Of a stretch of DNA of 64,000 nt, positions 20,701-31,598 are shown piece by piece (within the stretch, counting starts at the first letter, position 1; every line of letters starts with the position of its first letter). The notes under the pieces were generated by a model that was given only the letters and a program-made list of their open reading frames with translations, did no database searches and was not told the origin of the DNA. Made by a program: the position numbers and the translations under genes. Origin of the DNA: Spinacia oleracea. Its lineage: Eukaryota > Streptophyta > Magnoliopsida > Caryophyllales > Amaranthaceae. The stretch is from contig NC_079488.1 of assembly GCF_020520425.1 (NCBI RefSeq), positions 23,562,247 through 23,626,246 on the forward strand. Reading direction: 5' to 3'.

Positions 20701-22261
20701 GGCCTATCCTGCTTGCATAAGCATGTTATTTCTGTGTTTGTAAAGGTTTTGTTATTTCCCATTCACACTTTTTCTGTTCTGTTTAGAAATTTGAATACTT
20801 TATTCTTTAGACTTCTTGATACATTTGGTCCAATGATACTTGTGATGAATACATATGATGGTAGTTTAGTCTCATATGCAAAAGGTTAGCAGCTTGGTCA
20901 AGGTTGGACTTAATACCTACTGTTTTACAAACTTTGTAAAGTTGGCACATCAAAATTGTTTATTTGAGTTTTAACACTCTGAGTGGTTTAGGAAATCTAC
21001 TTCTGAAGTACAAGACATGTAAAGGAACTAGTGAAGAAGTCCTTAATGATTATGTTACTATATTAATAGTTTTTAACTATAAAAAATATATAATTGGTAA
21101 CTAATACAAATATCTTTTTGGTACAGGAAACTACCAGTTGGGATCTTCAAGTGGAACAAAAATTTACAGGAACTTGAATATTGCAGAAGTCGGGTATTTC
21201 AAAAAGGCGTAAGAAAATATTAATACATACAAAGTGCTGCAAATTTGTTAAACCATATCATCATCATTATCATTAAAATTAAAATTATTTTTTAATTACA
21301 ATATAGGGGAACTTATTCCTGAAGTTACACAATTTCAAATACCACAGTCAGAAAGTAAAAATGGAGATAATGAGCAAAAATAGCAAAAGCATAAAAGAAC
21401 TCCAACAAACTTATTTGGAACAAGAAGATAACCAGGTAATTTTGAATTTATTCATTTTTAAAATCTCATTCCATGTCATATATAAGTTGTCACTCAAAGG
21501 GAAATTATTTGATATTTTAATATTGCACATGACTCTAAAACACTTTATGTAACCCAGAAATAAGATATGTAATAGTTAAAATTTTGCACAAATTAAACTA
21601 TATTCGTTCCACGGGATATACAAATAACACACACTTGCAAGGCACAAATCGAAATGCTTCGTGAGAGATTTTGGATGGAAATATGAATCATGTCGAGTTT
21701 GCAAGACAAAGCTTGATGTATGAAATGGAAAACTAATACCACTTTTTTGCAGATTAAAGGAAAAAGAATAAGAGTCATCAACGACATGGCAAAGGAATAG
21801 GCTCGTGGGTGTGGATGCAGGACATCAACACCACAAGGATAAAATATTTTTGTTTCTTATATATTAGGTGTTGTAAACACATTGGACGTATTACTTTTTA
21901 GATTGTAACTAATCTGTTTGATTTTATCTATTAGTTTGGGATAACTTCAAAACAATGTAATTCTAAAAATTTATTTATGTATTGTACAAAGGATTTAGCT
22001 TCCATGTAACTATTAGACATAATAAAGACTCCTGTAACTTATGCAAATTATTATTCAATCAAATGAAAAATTTCAAAACAAACCACTCACTTTTTATGAG
22101 TTATATTTTTATAATTTTCATCTCCCGCCTTCAAATACACCAACTTTTTTGTGATAAATTTAGTGTCACCTTTAGCAATTCAAATGCACTATTTAATATT
22201 TTTGGTTGTTCAAACTATAAAATAATAAGGAGTTCCGTGCATCGCACGGGCTTGAAACTAG
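17743..22261 (+). mobile_element. Non-autonomous Helitron, ~4.5 kb
   Basis: The 5' end is TC at 17743 after A, 'tctattctaatatttaatag', with 'gagccacgtggc' close by, like the other Helitron starts here. The 3' end is the hairpin 'ccgtgc atc gcacgg' (22235-22249), then 'gcttgaaa' and CTAG (22258-22261) followed by T. The interior has no RepHel helicase and no long frame. It looks gene-like in texture: a CT-rich leader-like block at 17885-17945, a GC-rich patch 'accgcggcggcggcgg' at 18256, and several T-rich intron-like stretches with acceptor-like sites. It may hold captured promoter/UTR/intron sequence, but no product can be named. Short open frames (17.7-22.2 kb) are not supported as genes. 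Confidence 0.7.
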
Positions 22262-22520
22262 TTCTTTTTTAAAGGTAGTGTACAATAATTGTAAATCAGA
22301 GTAAAAGTTAAGTCAAATATTTAAAAGTTACCTTGATATAATATAAGTTGTTTATCTCTTGAAAATCACTAATAATGTATGAATTATAAAAGTACCTATG
22401 TAACCCTTTAAAATGTTTATCAATCAAAAAAATTTATAATAGAAGTATAAAAATTAATCAAAACATGTTTAATTTACCCGATGTACGAATAATTTATTGT
22501 ACACCTAGTGCGTGCAAGAC
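22262..22520. other. Intergenic, no gene seen
   Basis: AT-rich spacer between a Helitron and a hAT element. It ends in the 8-bp hAT target duplication. Confidence 0.5.
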
Positions 22521-23236
22521 TAGGGATGTCAATGGGTAGTGTCTGGATAGTGTCTAGCAATACCCTGACCCGGACCCTAATTTTTTGACCTATGCCTATG
22601 CCCATATCCTACCCCACCCTTACCCTTTAGGGTTTTAATTTACAAGACTCTTACCAAGACCCTGTGGGTCCAATAGGGTATGGGTAGAGTCTATGGTCTG
22701 GAGCGGGTCCGTGTTGCCTATTTTCTCTATAGCTTTTATCGACTTTTTTTTATATTCAATTACCATATGTAATGTGCAAAAAGAAAAATACAAGTCAAAT
22801 TAATTTGACATTTTAAAACAAACAAATCCTAGTGCCCTGAATCATATTTGCCTTTCGTTAAACACATTACAATTTAATCAATTAAGGTCACAAATTAAAA
22901 AATCTCAGGTTCTCAATTACACAATTGGATGATTATTAGAGGAGTAGATTTGATTTTGTGGATTGCCTTAAGGTTTTGTGTTATTTTTATATTTTTTAAA
23001 TAAAATTTGAGCGGGTTTAGTTTAGGGTCTGGGTAGGGTATGAGTCTTAAGGGCCTATGGGTAGGGTGCGCATCTGAAAAAATTAGACCCTTATCCAACT
23101 CTATCCGATACATCATATACCTATACCTTACCCTTACCTTATAGGGTTTAAAAAAAATTAAGACCCATGCTCTAATTTTAGGGTAGGGTTTGACAGGCCG
23201 GGTCAGGATAGGGTCCTGAACCCGTTGCCATCCATA
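22521..23236. mobile_element. hAT-type non-autonomous element, 716 bp, 8-bp TSD
   Basis: Begins 'tagggatgtcaatggg' and ends 'cccgttgccatccata', inverted repeats with three mismatches over 16. It is flanked by 'tgcaagac' at 22513-22520 and 23237-23244. The interior contains many 'gggtc/gaccc' and 'tagggt/accct' motifs in opposing arms. No transposase frame. Confidence 0.88.
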
Positions 23237-23413
23237 TGCAAGACCTTTTAGGCATCGTCCCCTTGATTAAGCAAACCTAAAATGACTTATTGAACGTTAA
23301 ATATACCCGAAAATACATTATAAAAAAACGTTAAACACTGTTCTAATTCGCACATACCAAACGTTTGTTTTCAATAATAGGAGCTATGAGCTAGCTACCT
23401 GACATTATCCAAA

Positions 23414-24929
23414 TCTATACCTGGTATTTAAAAGCAAAACCGTGATTAGCTGACACATCACACATGTCATCCCCTTCTTTCATCCATCAATTTGTTTTTT
23501 GTATTGTTCCTTGTGTTGTTTGCTACGGAGTATATCTTACAAGTCTAACGTATCTTCCACTTCATCTTCCTTATCAGTGACGGATCTAGGATTTGAGAAA
23601 TGGGGGTACGAATAATTTCTTATAGTCTACCAACGGGGAAAAAAATAACGGGTCCAATTCCGCTATAAAAATGATCACAAAAAGGGTCTATTTTCGGTAT
23701 TAAAAAAGGGGTCAAAATTACATTCGTTGTAATATTTTAGTCCAAATAATTAAAATCTAAACCCACCGTTTACTTCTTTTATTATCAACGATTTAATAGT
23801 CTTTTAGTATATTCGATAAACAAAAGAACAATTAGAGAAATAAAGGGAGTAGTGAACTGTGTATATAAAAACCATTAATGAAATTGAAATCATATTAAGT
23901 TTCAATAGAATTGAAAATATTATTTTTCACTATGTATATGACATCTAGCATTGTGTTCACAAATTTTATTTTTTAAAAATTATATAATCCATGCAACTAA
24001 TTTTAGCTAGGTACAAAAGTAAAATTCACAAAAAGTGATATATCTATGTAATTGAAATTAAATGAGTGAAAAAGAAACTCATAAATGATATAGCTAGAAT
24101 CATTAAAAATTTGAAAAAAGGAAAGACTAAAATCAATAAATACTTAAATGGTGAAAAAACTATTTAGCGCTAAACAATGAGAAAGTAAAACACTAAGGAG
24201 CTAAATAAATGGGAAAAAGTGATGAAAAATAAGATTTTCCAAGAGTCGAACCCTATATCTCTTTGCTCTAACATAATGAGGCTAAATACTCAACCAACTA
24301 AGACAAACTCATTTATGTGATACCTAATAGGGAATTTCAAATATATGAAAAATACCTGTTACTGTTATATATTTTTTCGCGGATCTAGGGAATGGGGGGC
24401 AACGGTACCCCTTGTACCCCCCCTAAATCCGCCCCTGCTCCTTATTCAACATCAATTCACCATTTATTTCATATATTCATTCAATCTCTTTCACTCCATA
24501 TCCTTTTTTAACACTCCATATAATTCACCATTTGATTTTATTTATACTTCTCCGTTTCCGGAAATATCGCACATGGTTGACTTTTACTCACCTAACACAT
24601 TACTTTGACTCTTAATATCTCAAATCGTGTACAAGTAAAAATTATAAATATATATTGTTACGAATTTAACATGACCCACATTACTACAATTTTATTACGT
24701 ACGAATCACAAAAAGTGGCCAAAGTCGTCGTGTGAATAGTGTAAAAAAATAAAATGGTGCGATATTTCCGGAACGGAGAAATTATATATTATTTCAACCT
24801 TCAAATTTCACCTTTGTTTAAATCATATATTCCAACTAAAATCACAATCCTTAAAAAAAATAAGAACTTTAAAAGAAAGTTAATTAACAACCACTAATTT
24901 TCCGTTCTTTGAACGGGCTCAAGAGCTAG
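23414..24929 (+). mobile_element. Non-autonomous Helitron, ~1.5 kb, carrying a nested hAT
   Basis: The 5' end is TC at 23414 after A ('tctatacctggtatttaaaa') with 'gctgacacatcacacatgtc' just inside. The 3' end is the hairpin 'ccgttc ttt gaacgg' (24902-24916), then CTAG at 24926-24929 followed by T. Subtracting the nested hAT leaves about 650 bp. No coding sequence. The insertion lies ~140 bp beyond the 3' end of the small secreted-protein gene. Confidence 0.82.
23575..24437. mobile_element. hAT-type element nested in Helitron, 863 bp, 8-bp TSD
   Basis: The ends 'cagtgacggatctaggattt' and 'ctaaatccgcccctg' are imperfect inverted repeats of the CAGGGGCGGATTTAGG type seen in plant hAT elements. 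'ttccttat' (23567-23574) and 'ctccttat' (24438-24445) form the 8-bp target duplication with one mismatch. The interior is AT-rich with no transposase. Confidence 0.85.
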
Positions 24930-25068
24930 TTACATAAACAAGCTGAAATAGTGTAGCTATATGCAAGTTCTAATAATATGATACTCCATTACATACTTTT
25001 ACAGTTTTTGTTACATAAATGAATAATTGAATACTCCAAGAAAGTATATATATAATATATGAAACAGG

Positions 25069-25410
25069 TTAAGAAAAGAAAAATGCAAACAAGGGGAGTA
25101 GAATCAGCAAAGACAGGCTAGATTTCGAAGCATCTGATGTTCTACCGTGATTACCAACACCACCAGTTGGTATGAATCTTGGGGTTCTCCTGAACATTAC
25201 AGCAAGTTTTCGAGTATGCCACGAACAAGAATGATGAATACAATCATCATCATCAGCTTCATTTGTTGCCTTTCTGCTACTGCTGCTATTGGTAACTGCA
25301 TAACTCGAGGCATGTTCATCATGTTGTACTGATGATGAGCAGGGAATAAGCTGCGACACGAATAACATGAAGAATACGAAGAGCAGAAATCGAAGTTTCA
25401 ACTGTGTCAT
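25069..25410 (-). CDS. Small secreted, possibly GPI-anchored protein; candidate peptide precursor
   Basis: The 113-residue single-exon protein starts with a strong signal peptide (residues ~1-25, LRFLLFVFFMLFVSQLIPC). A polar Ser/Asn/Asp-rich stretch follows, then a short basic block with two close cysteines (CIHHSCSWHTRKLA), then FRRTPRFIPTGGVGNHG. It ends in a small-residue segment (SDASKSS) and a hydrophobic tail (LSLLILLPLFAFFFS) with nothing after it, the layout of a GPI-attachment signal. The RFIPTGGVGNHG stretch recalls the CLE dodecapeptide at R1, P4, G6 and H11 but lacks the prolines at positions 7 and 9, so CLE membership is doubtful. A TATA box lies ~105 bp upstream. I do not recognise the family with certainty; expression and secretion are inferred. 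Confidence 0.7.
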   Translation of the reverse strand: MTQLKLRFLLFVFFMLFVSQLIPCSSSVQHDEHASSYAVTNSSSSRKATNEADDDDCIHHSCSWHTRKLAVMFRRTPRFIPTGGVGNHGRTSDASKSSLSLLILLPLFAFFFS

Positions 25411-25510
25411 CTTGTTTAAGCAATTGAACTTGGGATGTTAGTTTAGAGGTGAAGTTTTTTTGGGTGGGAATTGATTGGATGAGGTGAGGAAAGACTTAAG
25501 GGTTGTGTGA

Positions 25511-25524
25511 TCATATTTATAATG
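25511..25524 (-). promoter_or_regulatory. TATA box of the small secreted-protein gene
   Basis: On the minus strand the sequence reads 'cattataaatatga', about 105 bp upstream of the ATG at 25410. That leaves room for a ~70-nt leader. Confidence 0.6.
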
Positions 25525-25529
25525 GGCAA

Positions 25530-26520
25530 TTAGGTGAGGTTTACGAATTATAGTTTTGTTATGTGCGTTGAAGACGTCAACTTTGGTTTGAGTCTTTTTC
25601 TATGGGCAGATATCGTCTGTCTCTGCCCCACTCGGTTTCAGTCTACTTGGCACAATTCAGTAGTTTCCCAGGAATTTGCATCCCACTTTTAGTTATACTT
25701 CCTCGTAAGGATTTGCTCGCAAAAACTAAAAATACATAGCAGGTAGCCAACAATTCATATATGAATTACGTAACCAACTTTTAAAATATGTCACTCATAT
25801 GAGCAGATAGCTAAATAATTAAATGGAAAAAGTAAAAAATATATATATAAAGTAATAATTAAATTAAATATTAGTTAGAAATTTGATGGGATAAATTTAG
25901 CTACGTCACCTTGTAGCTAACTATTAGAGTTGCTCATAATTGCAACGTTTCTATTTTCCAATATTTATTTTTAATTACAACCTTTCTATTTTTGACAAAT
26001 ATCCACCCAACTTTACCAAAGTATCCTCATACCTGTTCAATAACCCACAATTTCCCCTAATTATATCTAAAAATGAAGACATGAATTTAATTACTACAGT
26101 AAATATTGCAACTACGGAGTAAAACCAAACAAAGGAAGTATATACTAAATGCACACACAAAAATAATAGTCACGTATATGAAAGTACTTTCAAGGATGCC
26201 CTATAATAGTTACTCCGAATTTTCTAATACGCCCATACTTAAATTAAGGGCTGAGTATGAAATGTTTACAATTGATTCCGGACATGTGAAATACCTAATT
26301 ACTCCTATGATACTGTTCTTCGGGTTTTAGGAAAGAAAAAACAAGCTCTCCCTAAGATGGTTTACAAATTTACAGAAATCTGGGTTTCCTACCTAAAATG
26401 AATTGCTCAAGTTTTGCAACTGGAGGACATTCTTGACAATCTACAAAAAACTACTACCAGGTTAATGGAATCTGATACCTTATGCAGGACTATGTAAGTG
26501 GGTAAATACAGAAGCCTAAA
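25530..26520. other. Intergenic between the small secreted-protein gene and PRD2
   Basis: Promoter side of the small gene, then AT-rich sequence, then the 3'UTR of PRD2 (from ~26520 downward). Overlapping short frames at 25940-26330 are not supported. Confidence 0.5.
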
Positions 26521-29500
26521 TCATCTAAAAAGTTCATCAAGAATATCTTGGTTGAGGGTCTGGAAAGATGGTATTTGGCCAACCTGTCTAGCCATCTCAC
26601 CAGTTACTCGGTCCATGTAAAGCGCGTAAAGCCCTGACCTTTTCTCCATTGATTGCAACGTTTTACGAGCGTGAAGAAATGAAGTCAGCCACTCTTCAAA
26701 CAAACCTACAATGACATCAAACTTTCACATCAGTCTACGACTATGCTGCATTTACTCAAGGTAGAACCAATGTCAAAGATAACACATCATTTTGATGCAG
26801 AAACATTCATATTTCTATTAGTATACTAGATCTAACAGCAAAGTTATACTTCTTCCATTCTTATTTACATGACACAATTGGGTTTTAGATACTATTTATA
26901 CGAGCTTCTTTGACTTTATTTTGTGATTTATACTTGAGAAAATATATAGTTGTGTGTAGGTTATTGTTAGATTCGATCGTCTCAATAAAATATTTTTTAT
27001 AATTTTTTCTTATCCACAACTGAACATATTAATGGTTGAAACCATACATTGGCAAACGTGACTAAATAATTGTGTCATGTAAATAAGAAAAAATGAAGTA
27101 TAAGTTATGGAAGCCATATAAGAAGGTAAAGCACATACTAATTTCAAAACCTTCTTCCTTCGACCAAGTGACTAAGTAGTCTGACACTAGAAACTCGATA
27201 AGCTGAATCCTGCAAGTCACACAATTTAGAAAGGTGAGTAAGAAAAGGAATTACTCCATACTACTAGATGATATCCAACTAAATTACACATATGTGTCGA
27301 TCTTTTAATATTGTGAGAATATGATTCCCGCGGATAGCAGAAAACATAATTACAGCTTTTATTTTTGAGGACTACATGACACTTCAAAATAACCAATGGC
27401 ACATTTTGTGGCATATCAACAAACCAGGAAACTGGAATACTAATATGAAATCCAAGAGAGAGGTGAGGATATTGATACATTGACAATTAGGACAGTTTTA
27501 GGTGAAAATTGGAGATTAGAAGTAATACAGTTGAAATATGTTAGTACCAAATGAGTAATTATAGATGCTGAATACCACATCGGTTCAATAAAAAAAATCC
27601 ATGACCTTAATTGATGCAATAGGATATGATAGGGTCTAAATGAAGCTTAGAGGACACATGTATCATGTAAAAAGTGTGGAAGCTTACATCACAAACATGG
27701 AATCATGAATCTGGGGAAAAGACTCATCAAATGGATCCAGCAAGAGCAGCCGTTCTGCTAGTTCAGATATCCTGTGACAGACAGAAAGAAAGATCCTCTG
27801 TCCTACATAGGACGCCTTTCCAAGCATACGAATAATATGCTGAATATGGATTCGGCCATCAGTTTCAGGGTCGCAAACCTCTGAAACAATATTACAACAA
27901 GATCAGCAACCAAATAAAACAAAATAACAAATGATAGAACACATAGAATTGTTAGCATATATGAAGACTACTATTCTGACATGCAGTCGGACGACATTTT
28001 ATTGTCCCTGACAAAAATTAACAGTCTTTTTTTCCAGGAAGGCAAATTTATTGTTTCACTTTGCAATTGCCTAACAGAAGAACCGGAGCATTCATTTCTA
28101 TTCATATCTATTTGAAAGAGCATCTAGCTCAACTACATACTCTATTTCAATTTTTCTGGAGCTCCATCACATTACACCAGGCAGAAATTTTCCAGTGGAG
28201 ATGTTCATTACAGAGGATTAAAATGGAAAAACTGATAAACTTTCAAATCAACGAGACAAGCCAATATTCCCTCGAAACACGTAGTAATGTCAACGGTTCA
28301 ATGCTGCAATTTTAGCCCATTTTATAGAGTGTCATCAAGGAAAAGCATGATGAAACATTTGTTCTGTATAATAATATGAATCCACCAGAATTAGCGTTAT
28401 GTAAACAAATGAGAATTATGTAATAACACAAATTACCATCTTCCAGAGGTGTGCACATCCTTTTGACCAGACGAACAATCAAGTTGCTGATAACTCCTTC
28501 AGTGACAGACACATCCTTTCCCGTTGACAAAACGTGAGTCACAGAACCTTCAATAACAGTACAAAAATACATCTCTATTAATTGATGAAGTCAATCAGTC
28601 ATCACATCAGAATCCCATGAAAAACAGCGATATTCTAAGATACAATTGTTCACATTTTGACAAGCATAGGCTATACAATTGGGACTGGTACTCCTGAATA
28701 CAAGATTTTCCTTTTTGTCAAGCTACTAGAAATTAGTGCCAATAGCATACAACCAAACTTTTTTCTTTCCCTGTCATCGTTTGCCTAATTCAAGAATCAA
28801 GACTCATAAACAATATTGCAGGCAAGGCACAAACCGCTACAAATTAATAGGATAATGCTGCAAAAGAAATGAAGGCAAGCCTAATATGAGCAATTAGCTA
28901 ACCAACTAATTTGACGTTTGATCATCAAGCACACCTTAAGTAACAATAATCCACACTAAAGTAGCAGTTGAACCTCAAACCAATATTTTTCCATACATTT
29001 CAAGGCATGGAGAGGATAAGTCAGACAAAGAGACGTTTGCTAACATGACAACAAAAACTAATTCCAAAACTGCAAGACCAAGTATGATAACAATGACTAA
29101 CTTAGAATGAAGTCCACGGCTTGATGTGCCAAGTTTGCAAAATCAGGTTTCTTCACCTGCAGAAAATCATAGAACTTGCTTGAAATCATGACAGCACCAC
29201 TAAATTTATAAACAAAGTTTTACTATTCAGGATAGGTTAACATAATTTAACGAAATGCAGTCTAACCATGCTAGGTGTTTCACAAAGATCCACAAGATAT
29301 TCAGCCGATATCTTCAGCTTTTCTATGTCCTCTTCCTTGTAAAATTCTGTTTAATTACAAGCAACAAAGAATAAGTTTTCGATAATCTCCACAATCTACA
29401 CTTAATTTCCAGCAATTTTCATATTCACTTACCATTTTGTTCTACATTACATAAATTAAACAGAAAAAAAAAGACTGAAAATCCAGTCTTGAATGTTGTA

Positions 29501-30234
29501 ATATGCATTCGAACCTGAAAAGGCTCGTTGATCAATCGAATTGCTCGCCTTTCTTTTGATTCTCTTATGCAAACGTACTGCAAAATCAAAATCATTTCAT
29601 CCAAATCAACAAAATTACTCTTAAACAAAACATTTCCTAATTATTTAGCTTTTTATAAACTGAAGTGCAAAGGACGAGAGAAGACCTAATCTGAGAAATC
29701 TGCGGCGAAGAACATCATTCAGCCGATGATCAGAATCATCTATGAACTTCTTAGGGCTTACAATTTGCAAATTCTTGAAGAAATAACACTTGCAGGAAGC
29801 ACTTTCCGGATACAAATCACAACCTAAATCACCTGATTACACAAAAACGTGAACAAAAATTCAAAAAAAAATAGCAAGATAATTCAAATTGTACAGGTAA
29901 TTGTACCATAAAATCCACGAATTGCAAACCTTCTAGACGTTTGAGCTCATCTGAGAGCCGGAGCATTTCCTGCTTGCGATTTTTCGCCTGAAATACAGCA
30001 AAAATGTCGTCAATCAGAAATTCAGACTTCAGGGAGAAGGAGAGACGGAGAGAGAGACGCGCGCACCTTTTGTTTCCAATGGAAGGTTCGAGAAGCAGAA
30101 GAGGAGACAGAAGAATGAGGTTGAGAGAGAAGTTTTGATCGGACAAGAGAAATGGCGATTGCAATCTTCATTGCCTCGTTCGATTTCATCGCCGTCGCCG
30201 ATGGCTCCGCCATCATCGCGGTGGTTGCAGCCAT
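26521..30234 (-). CDS. PRD2: Meiotic double-strand-break protein PRD2 / MULTIPOLAR SPINDLE 1
   Basis: Ten coding exons join in frame to 376 residues: 30234-30067, 29987-29930, 29832-29686, 29577-29515, 29346-29267, 29156-29102, 28547-28437, 27880-27688, 27209-27139 and 26705-26521. Introns are GT-AG. Diagnostic stretches are IAIAISLVRSKLL near the N-terminus, CDLYPESASCKCYFFKNL, SDHRLNDVLRRRFLR, VRLVKRMCTPLED, HIIRMLGKASYVGQRI, LLDPFDESFPQIHDSMFVM and the C-terminal GLYALYMDRVTGEMARQVG...LNQDILDELF. These match plant PRD2/MPS1, needed for SPO11-dependent meiotic DSB formation and spindle organisation, a nuclear role. Several in-frame ATGs precede the conserved block, so the exact start is uncertain. 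A Stowaway MITE sits in the last intron. No disabling change seen. Confidence 0.93.
26849..27098. mobile_element. Stowaway-type (Tc1/mariner) MITE in the last PRD2 intron
   Basis: The inverted ends 'cttcttccattcttatttac' and 'gtaaataagaaaaaatgaag' continue inward through 'atgacacaatt'. They are flanked by TA on both sides (26847-26848, 27099-27100). It is 250 bp long and non-coding. It lies between coding exons 9 and 10. Confidence 0.85.
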
Positions 30235-31598
30235 TTTTCTGTCCTATGTCGTCAGCCTTCGGCGGTGAGTGGTGACACTGTCAGTAGAGTGGTTGTTCTA
30301 CTTTCAGGTGGACGCGGGAATTTAGATCAGGCGTAGTTGGCAGTGTCGAACTGTCGATAATATGGCATGGACCGTGTCCGTGGTTGGGTTCGTTTTCGTG
30401 TTTGGGTTTGGGTTCATGTTCGGGTTTGCGTTCGTATTCGTGCCCATTAATGTGCGGATTATCCCATCATGTGACCGTGTCAACTAGTTGAGTAGTCGTG
30501 TTTGATTGAGTTTGACCATATTTATTCGGTTTCTTAAATTTACATTTTTTAAAAAAAAAATTATTGTTCGGATTTTTGGAGCAGTTTATGAATTGTCATT
30601 ATGACAAAAATCCAGGTATTTATAAACTCGTGTGTTTCAAATATATCAATTTATATACCTTTTAGAAAAATATATTATATTTAATTTGAAATTATAGGAG
30701 AAGTCTGATAGATTTTTATTTATTTGGCAAAAGAAAATCGTTAGAGAAATTATTACCGATGTGTGCAGAACTGATGATGATGAGAAGATGATAACAAAAA
30801 AGATGTAAATAATATGAAGTATATTTTGTGAGCTTATACAAGGTTAGTGTAATATGTATGTCGTGACTAATTTTCCAAAAAGAGTTACGCTAACCCATTT
30901 GACCCTATATCGCTTCATACCGTGCGTAAATCAAATTCCATTTATTAATATAATGTGCGACTCCATTTTATTGTGCTTGATCATATCTTAAAGACATAGT
31001 ATAACTTAGACTCGGCTCACGACCCAACACACACAATAACATGTCGTGTCGTGTCGTATCGTATTTACCCCGTGCTCAAATCCTATCATATTTTGTACAT
31101 GTTGGATCATCTTTAGACAATTTTGACTAAATTAAACTTAGACACTCTATAATCACTTTCCCAAAAGAAAAACAAAAAATTGTTCAACTCAACTTTAATT
31201 TAGTTCTTAGAAAAACCCTAATTATTGGAAAACGCATTGTCTTCTTGAGCCCAACAAGGCAACAAGCAAAAAAATAAAAATAAAAACTAAAAGGATAAAA
31301 ATGTCATAACACTTGAGTAGTAAATAAAATAAACCCTTAAAATTAACAAAATGGCGCTCAACTCAAACTTGAGTACTTTACCCGCTAAAATTTTACCGGC
31401 AACTTTCTATTTTTAATTATAAACCAAACTCAAATGTTTAAATATCTCCCGCGCAACCGCCCTCCATTTCTACCTTCCCTCCTCCTTCTCTCTTCTTCCT
31501 CCTTCTTCTTCTCCCTCTCTCTCTCTCTCCAAAATTACTTCAGATTCAACACCCAGATTCTCTCTCTCCAACTTTCTCACTCTAGCAGAAGAAGAAGA
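30235..31598. other. Divergent intergenic region between PRD2 and the LisH gene
   Basis: It contains the promoters of both genes. A repetitive block at ~30360-31080 has G/T-rich 'gttcgtgtttgggttt' motifs at the left and 'cgtgtcgtgtcgtatcgt' at the right, perhaps an old hAT remnant with no clear duplication. The leader of the LisH gene (31434-31598) is CT-rich and gives long artefactual frames on both strands. Confidence 0.5.

Noticed and set aside
30360-31080. Possible hAT element with G/T-rich left and 'cgtgtcgtgtc' right arms
   Set aside because: The arms are only loosely complementary and no 8-bp duplication was found.
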